Of a DNA stretch of 64,000 bases, positions 29,388-37,988 are shown piece by piece (the first letter of the stretch is position 1; the number at the start of each line of letters is the position of its first letter). The translations under genes were made by a program, and so were the position numbers. The notes under the pieces were generated by a model. It did no database searches. It saw only the letters and a list, made by a program, of their open reading frames with translations, and was not told the origin of the DNA. The DNA is from Amycolatopsis sp. QT-25. GTDB taxonomy: Bacteria > Actinomycetota > Actinomycetes > Mycobacteriales > Pseudonocardiaceae. The stretch lies in assembly GCF_029369745.1 (NCBI RefSeq), contig NZ_CP120210.1, positions 5,828,001 through 5,892,000 on the forward strand, written 5' to 3'.

Positions 29388-30218
29388 TCAAGCGCCGGGA
29401 ACGGCCAGCGCCTTCGCGTTGCGCCGGACGTCGGACCACGCCGCGTCACCGCACAATCCGCAGGAGGGACCGAAGAACTCCGTGCGGGCGCGTTCGTCAC
29501 CGGAGAGCCAGAACCGGAACCACGCCGTGATCGCGCCGCGGAACCCGCCACCGTCGCCGACCGGCGTGAAGTGGGTCGCCCCGCCGAGTTCGCCGTAGAG
29601 CGCGGGCACCTGGTTCGCGAGGCGATACCGCGGGATGACCAGCAGCCCGGGGACGACGATGGTGTCGAACTGGCCCCCAAGGAAGAAGGAAGGCCCCTTC
29701 AGTGCCGTGGCGGAGCCCTGCGGCCCGGGCTCGATCGGGATCGTGGTGGTGACGCGGGAGTCGGCGCCGGCGACGATGGCCCCGCCGCCGCCCTGGGAGT
29801 GGCCGGTGGCGCCGATGTGCGCGGTGTCGATCTTTCCTTGGAAGCGGCTGCCGGGGCGGGAGTTCTCGGCGATCAAGGTCGTGGCCCCGGCGAGCATCTC
29901 CTGCCCGGAACCCGCGTTCGGCGTGTCGGCCGCCGCGACCACGAACCCGTGCGAAGCCAGATGCCGCAGAAGGCCGTCGTAGATCGTCGGATTCGCGCCG
30001 GTCCCGTTGCCCCACAGGATCACCGGATGCTTCTCCAGCCGCGAAGGCCGGTACACGGTGTGGGTGCTGTCAAGTGCTTCGACGGTCACCGCGAAGGGAC
30101 CGGGTTTGCTCCACTGATCCGCGATCCCGGTCGTCGTGGCCGTGGCGGCGGGGGCGAAGCCCACCGTCGCGAGCGCGACCATCCCGGCGATCAGTGTCCG
30201 TGCGCGAAGATTCCCCAT
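29388..30218 (-). CDS. Secreted alpha/beta hydrolase (PET-hydrolase/chlorophyllase-like)
   Basis: 276 residues with a Sec signal peptide (1-28, ending ATAT). The fold shows VILWGNGTGANPTIYDGLLRHLASHGFVVAAAD and the nucleophile elbow GATGHSQGGGGAI (Ser141), acid in GGQFDTIV and His in GGATHFTP. It belongs with secreted dienelactone/PHB-depolymerase/cutinase-like esterases. The Cys pair SCGLCGD near the C-terminus could form a disulphide. Its CDS contains one copy of the hairpin core GAAGGGGCCTTC, in frame as KGPS. Confidence 0.85.
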   Translation of the reverse strand: MGNLRARTLIAGMVALATVGFAPAATATTTGIADQWSKPGPFAVTVEALDSTHTVYRPSRLEKHPVILWGNGTGANPTIYDGLLRHLASHGFVVAAADTPNAGSGQEMLAGATTLIAENSRPGSRFQGKIDTAHIGATGHSQGGGGAIVAGADSRVTTTIPIEPGPQGSATALKGPSFFLGGQFDTIVVPGLLVIPRYRLANQVPALYGELGGATHFTPVGDGGGFRGAITAWFRFWLSGDERARTEFFGPSCGLCGDAAWSDVRRNAKALAVPGA

Positions 30219-30301
30219 GTCGGGTCACCGTCCTGTTCCGTCCGGGCCCCGTTGCCCGCGACCCTTCCCAGGGTGTCGGCTCGGTCACCGTAGGTCCATG
30301 T

Positions 30302-30342
30302 GGCCGATCACAAGATCCGGTGAACGGGTCTTGTGATCGGCC
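30302..30342 (-). terminator. Hairpin downstream of the cysteine-desulfurase-like gene
   Basis: Perfect 14-base arms (30302-30315 and 30329-30342), 185 bases past the stop of the minus-strand gene at 30527 and 84 bases before the start of the next minus-strand gene. It probably separates the two units. The rest of 30219-30526 shows no gene; a GTCCACTGTGGTC near-palindrome lies at 30513-30525. Confidence 0.6.
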
Positions 30343-30526
30343 CCAAGCCGGGTCACCACCCTGGGCTCGGAGCGGTGAGCGGGGTTACTGGAAGAGGTCG
30401 AGCGTGTCGTGCTCGTGGGTGACGGCTTCCTTCACTGCGTCCCATGTGGTGAAGTGAGGAAGCCTTTCGGCTCGCGTACTTCGTGCTCGGCCCCGACCGG
30501 GCACTCACGACTGTCCACTGTGGTCC

Positions 30527-31708
30527 TCACCCGAACGTCGAAAGCCCGTCCAGCAACCTGTCGACGTCCTCGGCGCTGACGTACGGCGCCATCCCGACCC
30601 GGAGCGCCGGATCCTCCAGTTTCAAGGCCGCGAAGACCTCGTAGGCATAGAAGGAGCCCGCCGGAGCGACGACCTTCCTTTCGGCGAGATGCCGTTGTGC
30701 CGCCCGCTCGCGGCCGCCGAGGCTCATCAGCACCGTCGGGGTCCGATCGGCCGCCTTGCCATGCACGGTGACGGCGTCGCCCAACCCCTTTTCCAGCCTG
30801 GTGCGCAGCGTGCTTTCGTGCTCGTGCACCGAATTCATCGAGTTCGCCAGGCGCGCCCGCCGGGTTGCGCCCGCTCCGGGGTCGAGCGCGGCGAGGAAGT
30901 CCACCGCCGCCGTCGCTCCCGCGAGCAACTCGTAAGGCAGGGTGCCGAATTCGAACCGTTCCGGCACGGTGTCGGGCGACGGCAGGAGCTTGTCCGGTTC
31001 GACGGTTTCGAGGAGCTTGGGCGACGCGCCGAGCACCCCGCAGTGCGGGCCGAGGAACTTGTACGGCGAGCAGACGAAGAAATCCGCTCCCAGCGCGGGA
31101 ACGTCCACGAGTTCGTGGGCGGCGTAGTGCACACCGTCCACGAACACCAGTGCCCCGGCTTCGTGGGCGAGCTCGGCGATCCGGCGGATCGGCGGCTTGG
31201 TGCCGAGGACGTTCGAAGCCGCCGTGACCGCGACCAGCCGCGTCCGCTCGGTGAGGACGAGGGAATCGAGATCGAGTTCGGTGGTCTCCGGATCGATGTC
31301 GAGCCGGCGGACGGTCATCCCGGCCCGTGCGGCGGCCTGCACCCAGGGCCGGACGTTGGCGTCGTGGTCGAGACGGCTGACGACGATCTCGTCCCCCGCG
31401 CGCCAGTCCTTGGCCAGGTGCCGGGAAAAGTCGTACGTCAGCGCGGTGGCGCTGCGGCCGTGGACGACGCCTTCGGCAGGCACGTTCAGGAAGTCGGCGT
31501 AGGCGGCGCGGAAGTCCGAGACGGCTCGCTCGGCGTTGAGTTCGGACGGGTTGACCGTGCCCCGGTTCGACAGTGGAGAGGCCAGTGTCCCGGCGATGGC
31601 GTCGGCGACGGGCCGGGGTGTCTGGGTACCCGCGGGTCCGTCGAAGAAGGCGGTTCCGTCGGCGAGGGAAGGGAAGTGAAGGCGGAGGGCGGTGACGTCG
31701 ATGGCCAT
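30527..31708 (-). CDS. Cysteine desulfurase-like class V aminotransferase
   Basis: 393 residues from the ATG at 31708, where homology (MAIDVTALRLHFPSLADGTAFFDGPAGTQTP) starts. The PLP lysine is Lys217 in CSPYKFLGPHCGVL, with VDGVHYAAHE before it. The S-P-Y-K-F-x-G-P-H signature fits the TIGR01976-type cysteine desulfurase-like subfamily rather than IscS or SufS. It lacks a recognisable mobile catalytic-Cys loop, so desulfurase activity is uncertain. No Fe-S scaffold genes are nearby. Confidence 0.87.
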   Translation of the reverse strand: MAIDVTALRLHFPSLADGTAFFDGPAGTQTPRPVADAIAGTLASPLSNRGTVNPSELNAERAVSDFRAAYADFLNVPAEGVVHGRSATALTYDFSRHLAKDWRAGDEIVVSRLDHDANVRPWVQAAARAGMTVRRLDIDPETTELDLDSLVLTERTRLVAVTAASNVLGTKPPIRRIAELAHEAGALVFVDGVHYAAHELVDVPALGADFFVCSPYKFLGPHCGVLGASPKLLETVEPDKLLPSPDTVPERFEFGTLPYELLAGATAAVDFLAALDPGAGATRRARLANSMNSVHEHESTLRTRLEKGLGDAVTVHGKAADRTPTVLMSLGGRERAAQRHLAERKVVAPAGSFYAYEVFAALKLEDPALRVGMAPYVSAEDVDRLLDGLSTFG

Positions 31709-31788
31709 GCCCCGACTCTGACATCCGGCGCCGGGCCGGGTAAACGCTTCGTGGCCGGAACTTTCGCCGGCCACGAAGCGCCCTGGAC

Positions 31789-33774
31789 TCAGTACAGGTT
31801 CAGCCGGTAAGCCCCGGACTGCGCGGTGCCCGCGAAGAGGTACCGGCCGTCCGCGCTGATCGCCATCGACAGCACCCTCGTGTCGGGCAGCGCGCCGGGC
31901 ACGGGCGACCAGCTACGGCCGAAGTCCGTGCTGCGCAGCACGCCTCCCCCGGTCGAGTCGCTCGCGAACCACACCCGGAAGTCGAACGGATGCGGCAGGA
32001 TCCGGCTGATCCCGAGGGGGTTCTCACCGGTACGGACGCGGCGGAACGTCCGGCCGTCGTCCTCGCTGAGCAGGATGCCCGCGCCACCGGCGAGGACGCG
32101 TCCGCCACCCCATCGGCTGACCGAGATCGAACGGACCGGTTCGCTGGAGACGTGGGTCCAGGTCTTGCCTCCGTCGTCCGACCGGGACAGGCCCCGGGAG
32201 TCCCCGCCCCAGACCCGGTTCCGGTTCCACGGGTCACCGGCGAACGCGATGAAGCCGCTGTCGGTCGCGAGCTTCTCCCAGGTCTTCCCGGCGTCGTCAC
32301 TGCGATAGAGCACGTAGCCGCTCGGGGTGAAGGCCGAGACGAGAAGCCTGTCCGGATCGGCCGGATGGGCGAAGATCGCCCTGGGGATGCCTTCCTTGGC
32401 CTTCGCCGCGAACTGCCAGGTCCGCCCGCCGTCACCGCTGCGGAGCACGTCGAGCGCGAAACCGTTGCGGGTGACCTGCCAGACGACGTCCGGGCGGCCG
32501 GGTGAAACGGACAGACGCGCGTCCTCGTGCAGCCGATCGGTGGGATGCGACTGCCAGACCCGGTCCGCCGCGGAGACCTTGCCGCGCGGGAGGGGGGTGT
32601 TGTAGATCTCCTGCACACCGGCCGCGACGACGTGCTCTCGCAGAAGGTTCCCGGTGGTCACGAGGTCGCGGATGGATTCGCCGGGTACGCCGATCTGCCG
32701 GTAACCGCTCTTGCCCGCGTCCGCGTACACCCCGCGATAGAGCGAGGAGATCAGCGTGGTGGCGGCTTTGCCCGGCGCGGCGGGGAGATCGATCAGGTCG
32801 CTGACCCCCTCGCCCGGCGCGGGCACCGGTTTGCGGGTCCAGGTGCGGCCGCCGTCCACGCTGACGTCTATGTCGTCATACGTCGAGACGTACAAACGTC
32901 CGCCGACGAAACGCGGTTCACGCAAGGGCCGCCCGCCGGGCTCGTGGCGCAGCACCGTCCACGTCTCGCCGCCGTCGGCGGAGCCGTGCAGTTCGGGGCC
33001 GACCGTGACCGCGAGCAGCTTGCCGTCCGAAGCGACCTGCCCGACCTCGCCGTTGGTCCGGTACACGAGTTCGGCCCGCCGCTCCTTGCCGCTGACCCCG
33101 CGGACCACCCACAGCGCGTACTCCGGGTACACCGTCGTGAAGTAGGCGTCGTCACCGACCAGCGTGAGCTTGAGCGCCCCGACCGGCGCGGCGATCCCCT
33201 CGCGCGGCCAGGTCCTCGGCACGTCGTTCCAGTGCACGCCGCCGTCGATGCTGACGCTCAGCGAATCGAGGTTCTGCACCACGACGACCCGGCCCGCCGG
33301 ATCCGTGGCCATGCCGAACGCGCCGTCGGGATACCACTCGCGCAGGGTCTCCCAGGTCCGGCCGCGGTCGATGGTGCTCAGCAGGAGGCCGCGCCACTCA
33401 CCCTGGAAACCCGCGGGCTTGTTGCCCACCGCGAGCATCCGGTCCGGGTTCACCGGATCGGCGAAGAACCCCTGGATGGCGGTGTCCGCGGGCAGGCCCC
33501 GGCGCGCGGACCACGAAGCACCGCGATCGCCGGAGAGCCACAGCGCGGGTGGGCTCGGCTGCATCATCGCGAGCCCGGCGGGCGACGCGGCCAAGAGCCC
33601 GCCGACGCTGTTCGGGCCGATCGGCTCCCAGCCACCGCGCGGCAGCCCGGCGGCGTCGACGTCCGCGGCCGGCCGCTGGGGTTCGGCGGTGGCCACCGAC
33701 GTCGCCCCGGTGGTCCCGAGAACCGTCAGCAGCCCGAGAACGAACATGCGTTTGGTGATCGATCTCAGTCTCAT
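31789..33774 (-). CDS. Secreted BNR/sialidase-type beta-propeller protein
   Basis: 661 residues from the ATG at 33774, giving a Sec signal (SITKRMFVLGLLTVLGTTGATSVATAEP). The rest is built of repeated S-x-D-x-G-x-T-W (Asp-box) units such as SGDRGASW, SVDGGRTW, SADGGETW, SDDAGKTW and STDFGRSW, at least ten in all, forming one or two beta-propellers. The sialidase Arg triad and RIP motif are not apparent, so it is more like the VPS10/photosystem-assembly or adhesin-like exo-glycanase group. The function is unknown. It is upstream of, and convergent with, nothing. Confidence 0.8.
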   Translation of the reverse strand: MRLRSITKRMFVLGLLTVLGTTGATSVATAEPQRPAADVDAAGLPRGGWEPIGPNSVGGLLAASPAGLAMMQPSPPALWLSGDRGASWSARRGLPADTAIQGFFADPVNPDRMLAVGNKPAGFQGEWRGLLLSTIDRGRTWETLREWYPDGAFGMATDPAGRVVVVQNLDSLSVSIDGGVHWNDVPRTWPREGIAAPVGALKLTLVGDDAYFTTVYPEYALWVVRGVSGKERRAELVYRTNGEVGQVASDGKLLAVTVGPELHGSADGGETWTVLRHEPGGRPLREPRFVGGRLYVSTYDDIDVSVDGGRTWTRKPVPAPGEGVSDLIDLPAAPGKAATTLISSLYRGVYADAGKSGYRQIGVPGESIRDLVTTGNLLREHVVAAGVQEIYNTPLPRGKVSAADRVWQSHPTDRLHEDARLSVSPGRPDVVWQVTRNGFALDVLRSGDGGRTWQFAAKAKEGIPRAIFAHPADPDRLLVSAFTPSGYVLYRSDDAGKTWEKLATDSGFIAFAGDPWNRNRVWGGDSRGLSRSDDGGKTWTHVSSEPVRSISVSRWGGGRVLAGGAGILLSEDDGRTFRRVRTGENPLGISRILPHPFDFRVWFASDSTGGGVLRSTDFGRSWSPVPGALPDTRVLSMAISADGRYLFAGTAQSGAYRLNLY

Positions 33775-34026
33775 GCGGGAGATCTTGGCGCAAGATCCAC
33801 GAAAGAGATAGAGAATTCGTCGGATCTTTACTCGGCGATAACCTCTTGCCATGTTCGAGACGCCTTGCCAAAGGCTTGACCGGATACTGACTCATCCGAT
33901 CATTGATGGCCACGTTCGTGATCAACGCGGCGGCGAGCAGAGCGGGATACGTGATCGCGTGCGCGGTCCTGACCCTGCACGAGATCCGCCGAAGCACGAA
34001 CGGCTCCACGCGCTGGACGAGTCCTT
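33775..34026. other. Gene-free stretch before the AraC remnant
   Basis: No complete gene. The plus strand reads MATFVINAAASRAGYVIACAVLTLHEIRR from about 33908, a possible membrane-protein fragment that I cannot assign. Together with the AraC remnant it suggests decayed DNA. Confidence 0.4.
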
Positions 34027-34241
34027 TTGGACGATCCGGACATTCATGAGCCGGTGCACGCCTGGGCATCCCGGCTCCACGTCAGCGAGCGGACTCCGAA
34101 CGGGAGGTTCTCTCCCCTGCTTTCGGACGGCCGTCCGAGCGCCGCCTCGCTCGGCTACGAGAGCCCGCCGTGTTCTCCACCGAGTTCACCCGGCTGCTCG
34201 GCACGTCGCCCAGGGATTACCGCGCCACTGTCTCGACGTGA
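34027..34241 (+). pseudogene. Remnant of an AraC-family regulator (C-terminal helix-turn-helix)
   Basis: The frame from 34027 reads DDPDIHEPVHAWASRLHVSERT, the first helix-turn-helix of an AraC domain. About 20 residues are then missing. The text resumes with LGYES and, after a one-base frame change near 34167, continues VFSTEFTRLLGTSPRDYRATVST and a stop. The second half is the classic second AraC helix-turn-helix. The N-terminal ligand domain is absent. The combination of a deletion, a frameshift and no upstream start marks it as dead. Confidence 0.8.
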
Positions 34242-34338
34242 GACAAGACACGACCACGGGAGTTCACCGCATGCGGACCGTCGAGGAGTTCCTTCTCCCG
34301 CCTCGGTTCCTCATGCCGGCCGAGGCGGGAGAAGGTTC

Positions 34339-35154
34339 TCAGCCTCGCTGGGCCCGTGCCGCCCCGAGGCAGTACGCGCCGAAGGCCGCGACCCCGACGG
34401 CCACGACGAGGAGCAGCACCGTGCCGAACGGCTGAGCGGCCAAAGTACGCAGAGCGGCATCGAGCCCGCCGGAACGAGACGCGTCGTGCGTCAGCGCCGC
34501 GTATCCCACCAGCACCGCGACCATGCCGAATACGACACCCCTTGCCACGTAACCGATCCTCCCGAGCCGCTCCACCCACCGGCGGGTCCCCGAGGGGAGC
34601 TTCGCGAGGTCGAGATCCTGCACGAAGGTCCGGCGCACCCCCTTCACCGCCGAACTCACCGCGACGCCGAACACGATGACGGCCATGACCGTCACCAGGA
34701 ACGGCCCGGCGGGCAACGCCAGCAACCGCGCGGTGAACTCCTGCTGCTTCTGGTCACCGCTGCCCTGCTGCCCCGCCCCCGCGGCGACCCGTGCCGCGTA
34801 GACGCCCAGCGAGATCCCCACCAGGCAGCGCACTCCGGACGTCACCCGCTTGACGGTCCGGGTCCGCTGCTTGTCGATCCAGGTGTAGCCGACCGCGGCC
34901 AGCAGCGCCTGCCAAAGGCCGTACGCCACCAGCCCCGCCGCCAGAACCCACAACAGCACCCCGCCCACCGGGGTCGAACCGACCTCGGTGATCGCGCCGC
35001 GCCCGTCGGCCTCCTGGCCGCCACCGCCGATGGCGACACGCACCGCCAGGTACCCGATGAGCAGATAAACCAAGCCGTAGCAGCCCATCCCGATCCGCCC
35101 GAGTACCTGGACGGCCTTGTTGTGGCGCACCTGGCTCGCCTTGGTCGCGGACAT
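34339..35154 (-). CDS. DUF1206 membrane protein
   Basis: 271 residues with six hydrophobic segments arranged as three similar two-helix units, each beginning RIGxxxYGLVYLLIGY-like (LGRIGMGCYGLVYLLIGYLAVR, VKRVTSGVRCLVGISLGVYAAR, LGRIGYVARGVVFGMVAVLVGYAA). This triplication is the DUF1206 hallmark. The function is unknown. A near-perfect Shine-Dalgarno sequence, GGAAGGAGGTGG, lies just before the ATG at 35154 and fixes the start. Confidence 0.9.
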   Translation of the reverse strand: MSATKASQVRHNKAVQVLGRIGMGCYGLVYLLIGYLAVRVAIGGGGQEADGRGAITEVGSTPVGGVLLWVLAAGLVAYGLWQALLAAVGYTWIDKQRTRTVKRVTSGVRCLVGISLGVYAARVAAGAGQQGSGDQKQQEFTARLLALPAGPFLVTVMAVIVFGVAVSSAVKGVRRTFVQDLDLAKLPSGTRRWVERLGRIGYVARGVVFGMVAVLVGYAALTHDASRSGGLDAALRTLAAQPFGTVLLLVVAVGVAAFGAYCLGAARAQRG

Positions 35155-35240
35155 CCGGTCCACCTCCTTCCGTGTCTTCAACCGAGTGTCACGGCCGAAG
35201 GCGAAGACCGCCGGGTGACTGGTCCGTCCGGCCCAGTGCG

Positions 35241-35699
35241 CTAAGCGGGGAGCCAGTCGTCCGTGTCCCGGTACCTGCCGAGCCCGACGGCGTCGAACTC
35301 GTCGAAGTGCTCGCCCTTGAGGACGCCGAGCCACCGGAGCGCCTGGGAAATCGGACTGCCGTCAGCGGGGGCGGGCTCGTCCTCGGCCAGACGCAGTGGT
35401 CCGAGGACCGTCTTCCCGTGGTCCCACACCTGCGCGAACTGCGTGCCGACACCGCCGAAGTACTCGGCTTCGACGTGTGCCACGGCACCGTGTTCGGAGC
35501 ACTCGGCGAGAAGCCGGGCAAAGTCCGTGGACGCGGTCCGGAGGCCGCCGAAGCCGGGCACCCCGGTGTCGAACAGCGCCTCGGTCAACGGCAGCAGGAA
35601 AAGGTTTTGGCCGAGCGCGACGAGGCGCACTCGGCCGATCGAATCGAGCAGTTCACCGCGTGCGGACTCGGTGACGACGACGGCTTCTAAGCGATACAC
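35241..35699 (-). CDS. Hypothetical protein, 152 residues
   Basis: A soluble acidic protein that I do not assign to a named family. Notable is the Gly- and aromatic-rich AHVEAEYFGGVGTQFAQVWDHGKTVLGPL block at residues 74-102 and a conserved-looking end ALRWLGVLKGEHFDEFDAVGLGRYRDTDDWL. Codon use is normal for the genome, so it is a real gene. The EYFGGVGxQxAxVW type is seen in many actinomycete genomes by recollection, with no known role. It is followed by the small gene at 35763 on the same strand. Confidence 0.7.
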   Translation of the reverse strand: MYRLEAVVVTESARGELLDSIGRVRLVALGQNLFLLPLTEALFDTGVPGFGGLRTASTDFARLLAECSEHGAVAHVEAEYFGGVGTQFAQVWDHGKTVLGPLRLAEDEPAPADGSPISQALRWLGVLKGEHFDEFDAVGLGRYRDTDDWLPA

Positions 35700-35762
35700 G
35701 TCCGCATCCTGTCACGTCGAGCCCGCTGATCGTCCACACCGGACCCTGGGCCGCGTTCACCG

Positions 35763-36035
35763 TCAGCGGCCGAGCCAAGGAGCGAGCAACGCCTCGAGGT
35801 CGGCGTCCGAAAGCGCGTACGGGCCGCCGTGGAACTCGTGCCACCGCGAAGCGTCCCGCGCCGCCATGTACTCCACCTCGAACGCCCGCATCAGGACGTA
35901 GGTGAAGGTCACCGAGCTGAACCGATCGCCGAGCAGCGTCCTGGCCTCGCGCGCGACACCGGTCGCGCCGTGGCCGAGCACGTCGGCGAGCTTCAGCTCC
36001 TCCGCAGCCGGATCCAACAGGCTGGGGGCATACAT
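35763..36035 (-). CDS. Small hypothetical protein, about 90 residues
   Basis: Reads MYAPSLLDPAAEELKLADVLGHGATGVAREARTLLGDRF...ALLAPWLGR. It is rich in helices and acidic, with no membrane segment and no domain I recognise. Start at ATG 36035 with GGAGA about 10 bases upstream; an ATG at 36068 has no Shine-Dalgarno sequence. It lies between rlmN and the 152-residue unknown on the same strand, and the two may form one unit. Confidence 0.6.
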   Translation of the reverse strand: MYAPSLLDPAAEELKLADVLGHGATGVAREARTLLGDRFSSVTFTYVLMRAFEVEYMAARDASRWHEFHGGPYALSDADLEALLAPWLGR

Positions 36036-36093
36036 CACGACGGTTTCTCCATCACTGAAAGGAAACATTGAAGGAAGACATTGAAAGGAAGAC

Positions 36094-37200
36094 TCAGTTC
36101 TCGGCGGCGAGCTGACCGCAAGCCGCCGCGATCTCCTGGCCACGCGTGTCACGCACCGTGCACGCCACTCCGCCCGCGTTCACCAGCCGGACGAACTCAC
36201 GCTCCACCGGCTTCGGCGAAGCGTCCCACTTCGAACCCGGGGTCGGGTTCAACGGGATCACGTTCACGTGGACCAGTTGCCCCAGGTGCCGGCGGAGCCG
36301 CTTCGCCAGCAGCTCGGCCCGCCAAGGCTGATCGTTGATGTCCCGGATCAACGCGTACTCGATCGACACCCGCCGTCCGGAGGTGTCCGCGTAGTACCGG
36401 GCCGCGGACAGCACCTCGTCCACCGACCACCGCTCGTTCACCGGCACCAGCGTGTCCCGCAACTCGTCGTCCGGCGTGTGCAGCGAAACCGCCAGCCGCA
36501 CCTGCATCTTCTCGTCCGCGAGCCTGCGGATCGCCGGGGCGAGGCCCACCGTCGACACCGTCACCGATCGCTGGCCGATCCCGAGCCCCTCCGGCGAGGG
36601 ATCGGTGATCCGCCGGACCGCCGCCACCACCCGCTTGTAGTTCGCCAGGGGCTCACCCATGCCCATGAAGACGATGTTCGACAGCCGGCCGGGACCGCCG
36701 GTCATCAGTCCGTCGCGCATCACGGCGGCGGCGGAGCGGACCTGGTCGACGATCTCCGCGGTCGAGAGGTTCCGGTCGAGGCCACCCTGCCCGGTCGCGC
36801 AGAACGGGCACGCCATGCCGCAGCCGGCCTGGCTCGAGATGCACAGGGTCGCGCGATCCGGGTAGCGCATCAGCACGCTCTCCAAGAGCGTCCCGTCGTG
36901 CGCGCGCCACAGGGTCTTGCGGGTGGTGCCGTCGTCACAGGCGAGCGCCTTGATCTCGGTGAGCAGCGTCGGCATCAGATCGCCGACGAGCTTCTCCCGC
37001 GACGCCGCCGGAATGTCGGTCATCTCTTCCGGGTTCACCGTCAGCCGCGAGAAGTAGTGGTTCGACAGCTGCTTCGCACGGAACGGTTTCTCACCCAGCT
37101 CGGCGACGGCGGCGACCCGCTCGGCGGCGGTGAGGTCGGCGAGGTGACGCGGCGGAAGGCCGCGCTTGGGCGCGTCGAAGACAAGGGGGAGGGCAGTCAT
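36094..37200 (-). CDS. rlmN: 23S rRNA/tRNA adenine-C2 methyltransferase
   Basis: Radical-SAM enzyme that methylates A2503 of 23S rRNA and A37 of some tRNAs. The 368-residue protein has the cluster motif Cys127-GMA-Cys131-PF-Cys134. The two reaction cysteines of the family correspond to Cys120 (LCISSQAGC) and Cys361 (AAACGQLA). The SAM-binding GMGEPLANY and the SLHTPDD segment are intact. In mycobacteria it also precedes cdsA (Rv2880c, Rv2881c); here about 3 kb of other genes lie between. Confidence 0.96.
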   Translation of the reverse strand: MTALPLVFDAPKRGLPPRHLADLTAAERVAAVAELGEKPFRAKQLSNHYFSRLTVNPEEMTDIPAASREKLVGDLMPTLLTEIKALACDDGTTRKTLWRAHDGTLLESVLMRYPDRATLCISSQAGCGMACPFCATGQGGLDRNLSTAEIVDQVRSAAAVMRDGLMTGGPGRLSNIVFMGMGEPLANYKRVVAAVRRITDPSPEGLGIGQRSVTVSTVGLAPAIRRLADEKMQVRLAVSLHTPDDELRDTLVPVNERWSVDEVLSAARYYADTSGRRVSIEYALIRDINDQPWRAELLAKRLRRHLGQLVHVNVIPLNPTPGSKWDASPKPVEREFVRLVNAGGVACTVRDTRGQEIAAACGQLAAEN

Positions 37201-37316
37201 AGCTCACTCAGTGTCTCATGTCCACCTTCGACGCACCCGGGCCGCCCCGGTTCACCGCTTCCATCCCACCCCTGAGACCCAACTCACACATCAAGGGTAG
37301 CTAAGGCGACTGGTTC

Positions 37317-37326
37317 CGATATATCG
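37317..37326. promoter_or_regulatory. Putative PadR operator
   Basis: The perfect palindrome CGATATATCG lies 39 bases before the PadR start. ATAT-centred palindromes are typical of PadR-family operators, and most family members are autorepressors. Confidence 0.5.
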
Positions 37327-37364
37327 TGAACGTGTCGGAACATTACGCAGAGAGGATTTCCCAT

Positions 37365-37988
37365 ATGCGACGACGACCTTTCCCTCCCGGACACGGCCGG
37401 CCCGCCTTCGGGCACTGGGCACGCGGCGGCTTCGGCGACTTCCCTCCGGGCTCGGGCGGGCCGGGACATCGGCACCGCCACGGCCGTCGCGGTGGCCCCG
37501 GCGGCCGGCGCGGCAAACGCGGTGACGTCCGCGCCGCGATCCTCGCCCTGCTTTCCGAGCAGCCGAGGCACGGCTACGAGATCATCCGCGAGATCGGCGA
37601 GCGCAGTGGCGGCTTCTGGAAGCCGAGCCCCGGCTCGGTCTATCCGACCCTGCAGATGCTGGCCGACGAAGGCCTGGTGATCAGCAAGGACGAAAGCGGC
37701 AAGAAGTTGTTCGAGCTCACCGAATCCGGCCGGGCCGCGGCCGAACAGCAGGACGCCGTCCCGCCGTGGGAGCAGATCGCCCACGACGTCGACCCGGCCG
37801 AGGTGAACCTGCGCAAGGCGGGCGCGACCCTGGCCGCGGCGGTCGCGCAGGTCATGCACGCCGGCAGTGAAAGCCAGCAGGCCCGCACCGTCGACGTGCT
37901 CAACGAGGCACGCCGGACGATCTACGGCATCCTCGGTGAAGCCGAAGACGCCGCTCCGGCCGAGGCATCCGCCGAGGACACGGAGTGA
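37365..37988 (+). CDS. PadR-family transcriptional regulator
   Basis: 207 residues from the ATG at 37365, which has AGAGAGGA eight bases upstream; the GTG at 37326 would start inside the operator palindrome. A long His/Gly/Arg-rich N-terminal tail (about 1-50, GPGHRHRHGRRGGPGGRRGKRG) precedes the PadR winged helix (VRAAILALLSEQPRHGYEIIREIGERSGGFWKPSPGSVYPTLQMLADEGLV) and a C-terminal dimerisation helix. The His-rich tail could bind metal. Its end overlaps the convergent methyltransferase gene by 67 bases. Confidence 0.9.
   Translation: MRRRPFPPGHGRPAFGHWARGGFGDFPPGSGGPGHRHRHGRRGGPGGRRGKRGDVRAAILALLSEQPRHGYEIIREIGERSGGFWKPSPGSVYPTLQMLADEGLVISKDESGKKLFELTESGRAAAEQQDAVPPWEQIAHDVDPAEVNLRKAGATLAAAVAQVMHAGSESQQARTVDVLNEARRTIYGILGEAEDAAPAEASAEDTE

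Noticed and set aside
29683..29700. A terminator at GAAGGGGCC within the secreted hydrolase gene
   Set aside because: Only a half-site without a pairing arm; it lies inside an intact gene.
36056..36092. Short direct repeats of ACATTGAAGGAAG downstream of rlmN
   Set aside because: Only two and a half copies of about 14 bases; within the range of chance slippage.
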